Source: Gnetum montanum
Taxonomy: Eukaryota; Streptophyta; Gnetopsida; Gnetales; Gnetaceae
Direction of reading: 5' to 3'
Length of the DNA: 64,000 nucleotides
Assembly: GCA_015680685.1 (NCBI GenBank)
Contig: MNCI01012723.1
Span: 24,564-88,563 of the forward strand
The position numbers and the translations under genes were made by a program. The notes under the pieces are model-generated. The model searched no databases. It was given only the letters and a program-made list of their open reading frames with translations, and was not told where the DNA came from. Within the stretch, counting starts at the first letter, position 1. The number at the start of each line of letters is the position of its first letter. Of the stretch, positions 22,080 to 34,512 are shown piece by piece.

Positions 22080-24461
22080 ACAGCCCTCGTGACATTGTGT
22101 CATTGTGGTTGAGTGGGAAGTTTCCCTTGCATAGCTGGAGTGAGTGGTAATGGAGCTATTAGTGTGAGAGTTACGGATGGGTTTGGAGGATGGTATGTTT
22201 GTGGGTTGTCTCTCCTAGGAGAAGGAGTCCTATAATACTCCCAAGCTTGGTAGTGATGTTGTGGTGTCACATAACCAACATAGTCATGTGGAGAGATTAG
22301 ATGTTGCACATAGTAGCCATATGGATCTGGTTGCTGGTAAGGCTATTGTTGCCTTGGAGGTGGCATCCCCCATGACTATCGGTATTGCCACTGTTGGTGT
22401 TGCTCAATAGGTTGTGGTGGAGTTCGACTTTTATAATATGTTAAAGGTTGGTGGAACTACCTTGGGTTACCTTGGGGATAAGGTAACCATCGGGGTGCTT
22501 GCTATTTGTTAAGTCATGGGTTAAGTGCATACACCCCAGACTCTTACAGATGTGAGATTACTGGGCAACATCCCTTAGGATGGTCGTATTGGCATACCTC
22601 ACATCCACTATCATTGTCTGTATTAGAATCCACAACCTCTTCGGTGATGGCCATTTTACCCTTACCTTTGTTACATGCATTATCCATGTCCCTCTTTTTC
22701 TTTTTGTCATAGTCACTACCTCGCTCCTTAGACTCCTCTACAATTTTGAGAACGGTTTCAAATCTACTATCTAGGGAGTCCCATATTTTGTCTACCTTTG
22801 TTGACACTTCTGTTGTTAATTTTTGGAGTGGCAAGGTTTTCCTATGCACCATCTCTTCAAGTGGTGACTCTTCCTCCTCCTCACAGAATCTCACTCCCCT
22901 TTTTCGGAGGGAAGGATCACAGTTGTACTCTTCCACACTTTCTCTCTTATGTAGTTCTTCCTCTTCCTTGGCTACTTGTTCCAGCAATCTATGGACCTGA
23001 TGGGACCTAAGCTCTGATAATCTCTCTTGGGCATACGTTCCAAGGGTTCTCCTAGTTTCATGCCTAAGTCCATCTACGAGATGGCGCAGTTGATCCTGCT
23101 ATGAGTAACCATGGCCTGGGCAACGATGTAACAGTGCATAATAACGGGCCATAGCAGCATCCAAGGATTCATGATTTCCCTGCTTCCATCCTTGGATTTG
23201 CTTTTGCAGGTTGGACACTTGAGAGTATGTTTGATACTTATCATTAAACAGTTCTAGCATCGTACTTCACCTCTAAATGGATTCCAATTCTAAGGACCGG
23301 TACTAGCTTTCCGCTTCTTTTACTAGTGTCCTTGGGAACAACTTTAGTTTTTGCCATTCGTTCTCGATGTTCTGCAAGGCACATGCATCATGAAATGCCT
23401 ATAGGTGATTCTGAGGATCAACGTTGTATCCCTCCCTCAAATTGTGGGATGTTATTCATATCTAACCTCTTGATCCTGCTATCTTTTTGGTGCCTTGTGG
23501 GAATTCTTATGGCCTTCATGATATCTAACATGCTTTAGGTTGTGAGTAGGGGTTCTTCGTGGTCATTTCATTCATAGCGTCTGTGATGTATACACGGTTC
23601 CCTACTCTCCCTTCTTCTATGTCATGATTCTCTCGAGTTCCCTCTTCCTCTTTCTCAACCCTCTCGTCGAGGCTTCTCACTCTATTTACCTTTATCCTCA
23701 CAGTTAGGCTCCTTATGACTATGTCTTAATACTGAAGGAGAGGGTGAATGTGATGATGAAGGTGAAGAAGAAGGAGAACCATCACCATGATGATGTTTCC
23801 TACCTTCTCTTTGGTGGTCCTGGCCTCGATCGTGATTACGATCAGAGTGCCCACCCTTATCATGTATTTGTGTTCCCTTGTTGAACACTTGGTGTTCATG
23901 GAGATCAAAACTAGGATTTTGAATCATGGAGTGGAGGTTCTAATACACCACCTCCTGACCATCATTAGGAGGGGGAACATCATTTTTTGGAGAACCTATT
24001 GAAATAGGTTCACCACCCTCAATTTCTCTTAAGATGGGTGGAGCGTTATGGGGTCCTTTTCCCTTTAACGATGTATAGTATCTCTCTTGTCGCAGGTCCC
24101 TTTGACGTTGTGCTTCTATGGGATGGTAATCCCTTGTGTCATAATCACATGCAACGTATTCCACATATAATTGTGACATGAGAGCACAAAGAAACATGTT
24201 GGGGACTGCTCGATCTAGAGTCAACACTATGTTACCCTCCAAGTCTCTCCAACGCAGTTGTTCATCTTGATGGAGAATAAATTTAAAGTTAGGTACATAC
24301 TCATCATGATGAATATATACGACATAGAAATATTGAGGCACTGGCAAATCTTGGTTACATGTGTTGTGCCACTGACTATCTCTTGTGTGAGTCCTAGGTG
24401 GTGAAGTGCTTTTGTGCGAAGAAGAAGACATTTTTGTCTTGTTTGGTGTGTTGTTTACCAT
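22080..24461 (-). pseudogene. Gag of element C
   Basis: The N-terminal part (23940-24461) starts near 24461 or 24431 (MSSSS). A Ser/His/Gly-rich linker follows (23682-23927). The gag core includes MLELFNDKYQTYSQVSNLQK and RHLVDGLRHETRRTLGTYAQ (about 23040-23265). A shortened zinc knuckle CEVCQYDHPKGCC lies near 22560-22600 (C-x2-C-x3-H-x4-C). The Pro/Gln-rich tail lies at 22080-22450. There are a few stops. Family role: capsid and RNA packaging. Confidence 0.82.
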
Positions 24462-24555
24462 TGTCTTATCTTTTCCAAATTAACCCTAAGGGTTCGTTCT
24501 AGCATCCCAATGATACGAATGATCTCCTATGTGCTACGTAGCACACAAAAAACTA

Positions 24556-24574
24556 AGTCCCCAGCAACGGCACC
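24556..24574 (-). promoter_or_regulatory. Primer binding site of element C (tRNA-Asp type)
   Basis: The minus strand reads TGGTGCCGTTGCTGGGGAC, one base inside the 5' LTR. It matches the plant tRNA-Asp 3' end complement TGGCGCCGTTGCCGGGGA at 16 of 18 positions. Confidence 0.85.
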
Positions 24575-24575
24575 A

Positions 24576-25383
24576 ATGATGAGTGGCGAGGTACCCCCTA
24601 CACTCATCCATACAAATATGAGCGTCTCATGCGCGATCCGGTTGAACTCCAAGGACTAAGTGCTTACGTGCCTTAATGGAACACTTAGGGTTAATTAATT
24701 CTTGTCTTCCCAAACTTACTTGTATTGTCACGGTTGTATGGTTAAGTAAGCTTGAGGTATATGATTTTTATATCTTTTATCTTTTAAACGTCTTATGCTA
24801 ATAGGGGAAGGTGAAGAGAACTAAGTGACTAACTTTCATTAACTATTCATTAACTAAGTTCTAATTGTCCTAGAACTAGTATCCGTTACCACTTGTCGCA
24901 CACACCTTGAACTAATGCAACACTGCTAGGATTACCAAACGCTACTCATTACTGGGTTACCAAGTGTTACACACGTGCTTGAAGTGGTCGTACTGAATGC
25001 ACTTAACTATGAGAGTCAAGGGTTGAGAGAGATTAATTAACTAAGAAAGCATTTAAACATTCAACAATAATTAATTACTATTTAGCTTAGTTCATATGCT
25101 ACAAGGTTTATTAGAAAGTTTGTCTCTATTGTCGTACACAAATATGTGCTCAGGTACAATTTGCTTGAATAAAGATCTGTTCACTTTAAGGCTCCTACTG
25201 CGGGCACATGGAAATTATTCTAACTCTAGAATGGTAAAAATGTAAGAGTTTAGCTAAGGGTCTAAGTCTAAGTGCCTAGAACAGCAAAAGCCACCTCTTA
25301 TTTATAGACATTACGGTAGGCTGCGATATCGCGAATGCGATATCACGTACATGATATCACGTACGCAATATCGTGGCTCATCA
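24576..25383 (-). repeat. 5' LTR of element C
   Basis: 808 bp. On the minus strand U3 starts with four 14-bp GATATC-centred units (about 25320-25375), then TATA (CTATAAATAAGAGG). One more unit than the 3' LTR accounts for part of the length difference. Confidence 0.85.
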
Positions 25384-25998
25384 GATCCTATGCTAATTGA
25401 GCAACAATATCCTTTAAAACCTTACATCCATGGCATTTATCATAGTCAATAATGACTTGAGATTGTAACTAGGAAAAAGTGGGTATTTTAGTAGATACAA
25501 CCTTATTCATAAATAATTTAAGTCTTTGCACTAAGGTTCTATAATGTCATTTAGCATAGATAGATTTACAATTAATGGGATAACAATGTTGATAAATGGA
25601 CTTCTTGTGTAATTGGCTTCATCACTGCTTATCCATTTTACATACCATTAATCATATTGATATTGATATTTTATTGCATCTGAATAGACCCAAAGGATTT
25701 GTCAAACAAATGAACTTGAACATGTTATATGTGTCCAATATTAATGTAACTTGAATACATCTTTTATATAATTCGCTAGAGCTAATATTGATAGCTTAAA
25801 TATTATATAGAAAAACTAACTAGAGATTTTCAATTTTCTAATAATACATGTTGATAATATTTTGGAATATGTCTTCATGTTGCTCATTGTTCCATCTTCT
25901 AGTTTTACCTTGGAGATGGTGTGATCTCATTCTTACTATGCTAGTTAGTGCTCTCATGGATACTAGAATTATTGCATGTAGATATTTTGTTTCATCAT
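25384..25998. other. Host segment, duplication copy 1 (part 2)
   Basis: Collinear with 63168-63751, AT-rich, no gene. It joins the flank left of element C once C is removed. Confidence 0.85.
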
Positions 25999-26899
25999 TG
26001 ATGAGTCACATCCAGTTGGTTGCATCGACGAGGCCTCATCGATGCATCATGTCATGCATTGATGAGGCCCCATTGACGTACTGTTAGTTTTCTTGATTTT
26101 TAGCTATAAATATGTGCATGTAAATGCATTTATGGCAAGTAGAGATTGTAGTTGCAGCAGAGCTCTTACATTTTTTCCATTTGAAACTTAGAATATTTCC
26201 CCCAAGTGCCTACAGTAGGAGTTATTAAGCATACATATCTTTATTTGAGCATTATCATACTTGAGCATGATAGTGTGTGCGGTAATAAAGATGAACTTTC
26301 TGATAAACCTTGCAGCACTTTGGATAGATTAACTGTTTTATTTATAATTTACTGTTTCAATTATTTATTAAAATTTTTCAATCATTTATTAAATATTTTT
26401 CATTTATTACGTTAATGAGGCAATTAAGCGAGATAGATTACACACATAAGTATGATTGCTTTGAGCATAACATGTATTCGCTTGGTAATCCCAGTAGCAT
26501 TATTGCTTAGTATGCCTAGTAGCATAGTGCTTGGTTACCTAGTAGTAGATACGTGAATTTAGGAAATGTAGGAAAAGTGGGATCAGATGCTTATGTTAGG
26601 ATTAGTTAAATGTTAGTTAATTAGTTAATTTAGATTAGTTAATCAAATTTATTTTATCTACATTTTGAGCACCAAACTATAAAACACAAAGTGATAAAAA
26701 TCGGATGCCTCAGTTACACTTAACCATACCAATGTACGTCACAAGCGTAATTAGGAGGACAATGATTAACCTTAAGGCTAGGTTCACTTCCTAAAGGGTT
26801 GGTGCACTGGAAACAATAAAGTCAACAAAATTTGACTGGATCGCGCATGAATGCTTGTGATTCGTATGGTTCGACATAGGGGTACCTTGTTGCTCATCA
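25999..26899 (+). repeat. 5' LTR of element A
   Basis: 901 bp, TGATGAG to CTCATCA. U3 has palindromes built on GAGGCCTC and GCATCGATGC (26027-26078) instead of the GATATC units of B and C. TATA (GCTATAAATA) is at 26103-26112. Downstream sequence is homologous to the LTRs of B and C. Confidence 0.88.
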
Positions 26900-26900
26900 T

Positions 26901-26918
26901 TGGCACCGTTGCTGAGGA
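26901..26918 (+). promoter_or_regulatory. Primer binding site of element A (tRNA-Asp type)
   Basis: TGGCACCGTTGCTGAGGA begins one base after the LTR and is close to the tRNA-Asp complement TGGCGCCGTTGCCGGGGA. Confidence 0.85.
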
Positions 26919-27056
26919 CTTTGTTTGTGGAACGTGCACTATTCAGGTTTAAGTGAATATCATTAATATCATTGTATAAACCTCAAGGTCAATATCATTT
27001 CCACTATACATAGAATTATAAAAGCACATTGATAATTTTATCTTGTTTTGAAAAAT

Positions 27057-28970
27057 GTCTTCTTCTTCTTGCAAGCATGAAGACACCAAACCACCAATCC
27101 CACAAGAATGCAAGGTGGTATACACTCATCCAGATGAGTTTGTGCCAAACTTCACCTTCATTTTGCATCAGGATGAATAGATGCAATGGCATGATATGGA
27201 GGGCGACATCATCTTGCCCCCTGATTGATCTATTCTTTGGATGCTATTCAAAACCCTTAAGAAGTTAGGCATAGTAGATTATCACAAAGAATTTGTTGTG
27301 TGTGGATATCACACGTGAAACTATTGTTCCATTGAAACACAACATAAACAATATCAATGTCAAGAGGAACTCCATGAAGCTACAAAGGGGAAACATTACA
27401 CCAATCCCTTGTTCCTACTAAACCAAGATGACAGTGAGGATCCTTCCTTGGAAGGTTCTCGACATGAAGATTCTTCACCCCCTATTATAGATGGTGAGGG
27501 TGTGAACCTAAACTTGCAATCCACTATCCATAAATTAGGTTTAGGAAGAAGTGACAGCCAAGGTAGGGACTCGGGCAAGCACCACAATAGTAAGGGATCT
27601 AAGGATGGTGATTGTAAAAATTGTAAGAGTGGTGGCAGTCCACCTTCCTCTTCATCCTCTTCATCAAATTCTAAACATTCCTCTTCATTTTATGATTCTC
27701 ATGGAAGCCACTATTTACATAACCATGATGAAGGTGATTAGTGAGATAATAATGACTATGAAGGCCACCAAAATCAAAGGGGTGGCCAAAACCATCATTA
27801 ACTTGGTGATGATGATGAACCTTTATTGGTGACTCAAAGTGTGCTCAACATTGCAGAGGCAATGAAAATACCAACCAGGCATATGAAGGATAGTTGGATC
27901 AAGTGCTTGGATATGAATAATATCCCAAGATTTAAATGGGGATACAACTCTAATTTGCAACCACATCTACAACCTTTTCAAGATGCATATGCCTTACAGA
28001 ACATAGAGAATGAGTGGAAAAAACTCAATCTTTTCCCAAGGACATTCATTAAGGAAGTTGAAAGTTGGTACCAGTCCTTAGAGCTGGAATCTATTCATAG
28101 ATGGAGTACCATGTTGGAACTATTTAATGACAAATATCAAACATACTCTACAGTATCTAATCTGAGAAGGCAAATCCAAGGCTGGAAACAAGGAGCACAT
28201 GAACCCTTGGATGCTACCATGGATCGATACTATTCACTCCAACACCAATGCCCTAATCATGGTTACTCTCAGAGGGAACAACTTCGCCACATCATAGATG
28301 GGGTTAGAGTAGAAATAAGAAGAACCCTTGGGGTGTATGCCCAAGGAAGATGATCTGATTTGAGAGCTCATTAGATCAAAAGGCTAATCAGGTAGGTAGC
28401 AAAAGAAGAAGATGAGTTACGAAAAAGAGAAAGTGTTGAAGAGTATAATAGGGACCCTTCCATCAGAAAACGAGAGGTCCAATTTTTTGATGAGGAGGAG
28501 TCACCACTTGATGAGGTGGTGAATAGAAAGACCTTGCCCATCCAAAAATCCATTTTTGATATTTTAGCCAAGGTTGACAAGTTATGGGACTCTTTGGATG
28601 AAAAATTTCAAACTGCTTTGAAGATTTCTAAAGAATCCAAAGAGAAAAATAAAGACCATTATCACAGGAGGCTAAAAGAAGCTAAACGTGCCTATCAAAG
28701 AGGTAAGGGCAAAGTTGTTGCAGTAGAGGAAGTTGTGGAGTCTGACTCTAATGATGAAACTAAATGTGACATTTTCCAATATGAACATCCAAAGGGATGT
28801 TGCCTTGTAGTATCACACTTACAAGAGTATGGAGTGTACACATTGAATCCTCGCCTAGCACATAGGCAAGCTCCAAAACAATTACCTTACCCTCAAGGCA
28901 ATCTAAGACAGTTTCACCAACAACAATAAGCTTACTACCCAAGTGAAACTCCCCCACAACCTTATGAATA
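27057..28970 (+). pseudogene. Gag of element A
   Basis: Starts MSSSS at 27057 as in element C. A Ser/His/Gly/Asp-rich linker (27409-27741) is followed by the gag core (27826-28353) with MLELFNDKYQTYSTVSNLRR and RHIIDGVRVEIRRTLGVYAQ. The tail (28516-28929) carries the zinc-knuckle remnant CDIFQYEHPKGCC, in which the second Cys is Phe. Stops occur near 27178, 27226 and 27316. Confidence 0.82.
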
Positions 28971-29559
28971 ATACCAATAGTGGTACCAACCATAATTGTG
29001 GGGAATGCCACCACCAAGGTAGCAGTACCCTTATAGACAACCAGATCCATGTGGATACTGTGTTTAATAGCCCATCTCCTCTAGAAGTTCTACAAGTTAT
29101 ATATCATTCCAGCATCACTACTACCCTCCAGAGTACCACCAAACACATTCACCATCTACTCAAGGGAAAAACCCATATCCATATCTATACCATCCGTCGC
29201 ATTCCTTTGCACATACACCTCCACCTTCAACCTGGTTATCTCCTGCTTTGTTCATATAGGGTGAGATTCCTCCATAGCCATAACAACAAAATGCTACGAG
29301 GGCTGTACACTTACAATTGGTTTTTCAACCAAGTGGTTCAGACAATCGATCAAGGAAAATACCTTTCTTCCAACCTAGCAATCCTCTCTAGCCCTCACAA
29401 CCTACTTCGACTAATTTCCTTGCACCTTTAGCACCCTAATCCTCTACATCAAATACTTTCAAGTGCTCTTCAAACCAAGTGCCACCTAGGATCCACATTG
29501 TAATGCTAACTCATGCTATTTCTGACTAGATCAAGGCTGGAAATCTTCCTACAAAAGGA

Positions 29560-30020
29560 TTTGATCTAGGAAGTCCACTCATTTATCTACAGATCGCTAA
29601 ACAGGAGTCATGCAAGGCTCTTCTTGACTCTGGTTCTAGAGTTAATCTCATCTTCCATGACATGTACAAGGCCTAGAACCTGCCAACTCTTAAGAAGAGC
29701 AACATTCATTTAGAATTAGTAGATTAGTCAATTACTGTTCCTTTGGTTTTAGTAGAGGACATTGTGACCATAGTTTATGGGTGGTCCTATCCTATTGATT
29801 TTCTGGTGATCAAGGTGTACAACTGCAAGAATGACTTTCTCATCATTATGGAAAGGGCTTGGTTAAGCACAGTCAATACACAAATGGACATAAGGTATCT
29901 ATCTTTAGAAATATCCAAGGAGAATGAGCTAGGAAAAATTGAGAAGAAGTGTATTCCATGCATCGTGTACAATTCCATACAAAAGATTTGGTCCATCAAG
30001 AGCACATACATTAAGGCATG
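29560..30020 (+). pseudogene. Protease of element A
   Basis: ALLDSGSRVNLIF near 29615-29655 keeps the DSG catalytic triplet. The second motif IIMERAWL (near 29845) has lost the Gly of LGRxWL. Stops occur near 29674 and 29725. Confidence 0.78.
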
Positions 30021-30109
30021 AAATCAGTGTGCACAAGAAATTAACATTCAAAGGTATTTCTACACATGAGCCAAAAAGCAGGAGGGCAACTAGTGGTTAA
30101 TAGCTAATT

Positions 30110-31200
30110 TAGATTGCAACATAATATGCATGGAGCCAATTGAGAGATTAACATGTGCATATGTTGAAGGCATGGACAAAATTGAACAAGTTCATTCCCA
30201 ACTCTTTGATGAAGATGATGATACCTGTTGGGGAGAGTTGGAAATCCCTGATCACTTCAAGAAAGAGCCCTTAAAGCTAAAACTTTACTGACCAGTATGG
30301 AGTATGCATTTTTAAAGAATGGTAAACCAGTCATCATTAACGTCAAACTTGCTCCTAAGTAAAATGAAAATTTGTTGAAAGTGATGCACCAATGGTCAAC
30401 AACCTTTACTTGGTCATACCTAGAGCTAACATGAATCAATCCAAGGATATGCCAACATCGCATCTACACCATCCTAGCCATGAAGCCTAAAAGACAGCTG
30501 TAGAGGTGGCTAAACTCCAAATTGAAGTAAATTATCAAGGAGAAAATAGAGTAACTCCTCAAGGCATAGTTTATCTATCTAATTGCAGATAGTGAGTGGG
30601 TCAGTCCACTCGTAATCGTACCAAAGAAGAGAGGCAAATGGTGGATTTGCATCAACCTTAGGCTATTGAATATGGTAATATTTAAAGATCACTTTCCTTT
30701 GCCATTTGTAGATCAAGTGTTAGACACCATATCTGGGCATTGTTATTATAGTTTCTTGGACAGTTATAGTGGCTATAACCAAATCCAAATTGTGCTGGAA
30801 GACCAAGCCAAGACAATATTCACTAGTCCCTAGGGAACTTTTGCATATTGTAAGATGGCATTTGGTTTGTGCAATGCTCCTATAACATTTCAATGCTTGG
30901 TCCTTAGTATCTTTTAACAGCAGATTGATAGTGGTGTTGAAGTCTTCATGGATGAATTTTCCACCTATGGAGATACCTTTGAGCAGGCCTTGGATCGACT
31001 TGAGCAAGTATTGAAAAAATGTGTAGAAACAAACCTAAAGCTCAACTAGTAGAAGAGCCATCTCATGGTCCAAGAAGGCATTATGATAGGATACCAAATT
31101 TTGTAGAAAGGGATTAAGGTATACCCAAAAAAAATAAGGATCATTCAAGGAATAGCATGTCAACCAGAGACTGTTAAAGATGTTCGATCATTCCTTGGAA
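30110..31200 (+). pseudogene. Reverse transcriptase of element A
   Basis: The pre-RT segment EIPDHFKKEPLKLKL is near 30240. The RT core includes KDHFPLPFVDQVLDTISGH, YSFLDSYSGYNQI and FGLCNAPITFQ. The catalytic box reads FMDE (second Asp to Glu at 30954-30956). Stops at CAA/CAG positions of the relative in C are seen, for example near 30916. Confidence 0.85.
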
Positions 31201-31379
31201 ACACTAGCTACTACTAGTGATTCATAGGGAATTTCTCTAAGATTGCAAAGCCGTTGGTAGAGCTTACAAAGAAAGATGCACCTTTCATTTGGACTAAAGA
31301 ATGTGAACACACATTCCAATAATTAAATGATAAACTCATAGAAACACCAATCCTACGATCACCAGACTAATCCAAACCT

Positions 31380-31750
31380 TTCCATATCATGACGGATGCA
31401 TCTAATTATGCCTTGGGAGTTGTGCTCATGTAGATGGATCATAAGAAACATCCATATTACATCCATTGTGCAAGTTGAAGCATTATAGGAGCACAGTTAA
31501 ATTACACCATCATGGAGAAAGAGCTAATGGTAGTGGTGTATGCACTAGAAAAGTTCAAACATTATGTGCTTGATTACAAAGTATTTGTGCATACAGATTA
31601 TAGTGCAATTCACTTCCTCATGAACAAGCCAATGATGAGCCCTCGTGCCATACGGTGGCTTGTGATCTTACAGGAATTCAATCTTACTATGTTAGATTGA
31701 AAAGGGATTGAGAACGTGGTCATTGACCGCCTCTCTCGCTTAAGATGGGA
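31380..31750 (+). pseudogene. RNase H of element A
   Basis: MTDASNYALGVVL opens the domain with the first catalytic Asp present; QLNYTIMEKELMVVVYALEK and IRWLVILQEFNLTM follow. Stops at 31476-31478 and 31698-31700 stand where element C has Arg. Confidence 0.85.
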
Positions 31751-31759
31751 TAATAAAGA

Positions 31760-33090
31760 GGAAGAGAGCCTGCTCTTTGATCAGTTTCTAGACAAACTCC
31801 TCTTTATAAGAGCAATAAGTGAACAAATGCCTACGAAAGTAACATGGTAAAATGACATCCTCACATATCTTCTTACTTAAGAGATGCCACAATACTTGGA
31901 TTTTAGAAAGAAGCAACAATTTCTTCATCAAATCAAATACTTTGAGGAAATCAATGGACACCTCTACAAGGTGTGTGTCGATGGCCTAATTTGTTGGTGT
32001 GTCCTCGACGAAGATTAATTGCACATTCTCCAAGATGCTCATGAAGGACCTTGAAGAGGCCACTATACAGGGAGATGCATGGCCATAAAAATCCTAATGG
32101 TAGGATACTATTGGCCTATAATCTTTAGGAATGCCCACCAATTCATCAAGTCTTATGAATGTTGTCAACATGACGGGGGGATGATTGCTCGCATGGAAGG
32201 TCCTCAACAGTGGATTCAACCACTAAAACCTTCCAACATATGAGGCGTTGACCTCATGGGTTCCATCACACCCATGTCCAACGAGAAGGCATATATTAAA
32301 GTATTAGTTGAATACTACACAAAATGGGCTAAAGCTATAGTTGTTACTGATTATACATCATCCACTGCTGCCAAATTTATATAACAACATACTGTAAACA
32401 TGTTTAGGGTGCCACATTCACTAATTTTTGATAATGAAACTCATTTCACAAGTGCCACGTTAAGAAAATTAATGCAATGCTTGGAAGTAGAACATAAATT
32501 AACAATACTTTACCATCCCTAGGCCAACGGTCAAGCAGAGGTAACTAATCAAGAGATTACAAAAATACTAACATGAACAATTAACAAATATATGAAGGAT
32601 TGGAGTACAAAGATTAATGATGCTCTTTGGGCTTATCGTTCAACTTGGAAACCTCCCATTGGCTATTCTTCCTATGAGTTAGTGTATGAGAAACTTCCAA
32701 TGCTCCTAATCCAATCCAAGCTTTGTATACTCTTAATAGTCTATGATCTAAACCTTGACCTAAGTCTAGCACAGAAGCAAATATTGATCAACCTAAATGT
32801 GTTAGATAAAAATTGATTGGTGGTCCTATTCTTGAATGAGGTGAACAAGGCATTCAGTAAGCAATGACATGACCTTAGAATCAGGAAAGTAAAACTTCAA
32901 CCAAAAGATAAGATTCTTTACTGGAACCCCACACATGTACCCCAAAAGACAAAATTCCAAACATTGTGGGAGGGACCTTATATAATTGATCAAGCCTTTC
33001 CCTCTAGGGCCATGATAATCTACAAACTTGATAGCCTAAATAAAAAGTAGTTGGTCAACATCCAACAAGTAAAGCCTTTCCTAGAACCAA
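31760..33090 (+). pseudogene. Integrase of element A
   Basis: The zinc region is DAHEGP with GHYTGRCMAIKIL (near 32035-32090). The core includes GVDLMGSITPM and IFDNETHFTSAT (near 32425), where DNG became DNE, then ANGQAEVTNQEI after a TAG at 32520-32522. The C-terminal WEGPYIIDQAFPS is near 32970. The frame is constant, with many stops. Confidence 0.85.
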
Positions 33091-33160
33091 GAAAAGCTAG
33101 TGTAACTATTGCCTCAACAGATAGACAAGCATGTTCTATTTTTTGGATTTCCTCCTTCCA

Positions 33161-34333
33161 ACTCAGTCATGGGGGAGATGGCCATCTATGTTGACAATCC
33201 ATTTGGCTTCTTAGTTTTTCTACCTTTTTTTCACATCTTTAATTTTTACAAATTATTTATTTTACAAATTCTTCATTTTTCAAAATTTTCTAATTTTACA
33301 CTATCTTTAGTATCTTTGAACCTTCTTGACTATTTTACATTTTCTTATACATTTTACTTTTTTTGGTTTGATTTAAATGTGATATTTTTTTTTTCATTTT
33401 TGCTAATAAAATTTGCTTTATTGTTAGAGGACGCAATGCCCCTGTTNNNNNNNNNNNNNNNNNNNNNNNNNNNNNNNNNNNNNNNNNNNNNNNNNNNNNN
33501 NNNNNNNNNNNNNNNNNNNNNNNNNNNNNNNNNNNNNNNNNNNNNNNNNNNNNNNNNNNNNNNNNNNNNNNNNNNNNNNNNNNNNNNNNNNNNNNNNNNN
33601 NNNNNNNNNNNNNAATTCTGATGTTTGATGACTTTGGCATGGTTTATTTTTCATGGAATAGGCAGTGAGTCCACATCATATGCCCATCCAATGAACTCTA
33701 TGGTTTTCCTAGTTTTGGGAATTTCAAGTCCCTTTTCATTAAAGAAACTTTTAATCAATTGATGACCTTGGTAGATCCAAAATTAGGAAAGATTCAAAGG
33801 GACTTCTTATGACATCGATTTGGAACTCCATCCCACCTTCTCTATCATCCATTAATGTTACCATAACTCATCTCATTGCCTGGTTCTATGTTATGCTCTA
33901 TGTCTTGGTTTGATGTGTTGGGATTCTTGAGTAGATTCTTGTAGGTTGGTCCTTAACTTTTCATGACCATTAATTGATTGTGGGGCCCACAAACTCTTTA
34001 GTTGAGGTTATGCAAGGATAAAAAAAGGGCATGAGCTTGCTATGGGGAGGACCCACTTGCATAGTGGCTTGGTTAGTTAAGGTTCCTTACCTTCGACATT
34101 GCTACAATCATATCTTTTGCATATTTTGTTAAGTATCTTGCATAGTGCTACTTAATCATTCATTTCATTTATTCATTAAATCCATTTTTCAAAATTTATA
34201 AGCTTCAATACCCTCTTCTCATCTTTTCATGTTGTTCTTAGTGCTTTAAGCTTTCATTTGACCCTAATTGCATCTAAAAATTCCTTGTATTTTGAAAGTT
34301 TGACCAAAGTCAACAATGGTCAATAGCTGTGTC
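33161..34333 (+). other. Spacer downstream of integrase in element A, with assembly gap
   Basis: Starts with a polypurine-like motif TCATGGGGGAGATGGCC at 33168-33184, like the one after integrase in C. It is AT-rich, contains 167 N (33447-33613), and has no supported ORF. Confidence 0.6.
33447..33613. other. Assembly gap (167 N)
   Basis: Run of N; content unknown. ORFs that span it are artefacts. Confidence 0.99.
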
Positions 34334-34382
34334 AACGAGGCCTTATCGACGCAATGCATATAGCCTATATATACCACCTACC
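34330..34382 (+). promoter_or_regulatory. Internal palindrome plus TATA module of element A
   Basis: GTCAACGAGGCCTTATCGAC is the same GAGGCCTC-type palindrome as in the LTR of A. It is followed about 20 bp later by CTATATATACC. It lies upstream of the extra ORF. A leader of similar sequence follows in A (34395-34435) and in B. Confidence 0.55.
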
Positions 34383-34512
34383 ACTTAGGAATTTTTTGCA
34401 AATTTCTCATAACACATGAGGAGCTTTTACAAATTTTTAGAGCCCAAAATGTTCCAAAGCTCATAACTTCCCAACTGTTTGTCCAAATCACTTCGTTTTT
34501 CAACCCTGCACT

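Larger units (their letters stand above)
14911..25383 (-). mobile_element. Element C: Athila-like Ty3/gypsy retrotransposon
   Basis: Both LTRs are present (24576-25383 and 14911-15687), beginning TGATGAG and ending CTCATCA. The target duplication is GATCC on the right (25384-25388) and GATAT on the left (14906-14910); the empty site GATCC survives at 63168-63172. Order on the minus strand is LTR, PBS, gag, protease, RT, RNase H, integrase, spacer, polypurine tract, LTR. RT signatures such as FLDSYSGYNQI and the Asp-tRNA PBS suggest the Athila group. The extra ORF found in A and B is missing; an inserted LTR fragment (16288-16909) occupies that side. Confidence 0.88.

Noticed and set aside
33109-33654. 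ORFs crossing the 167-N gap
   Set aside because: Only a short AT-rich end is real sequence and it has no motif.
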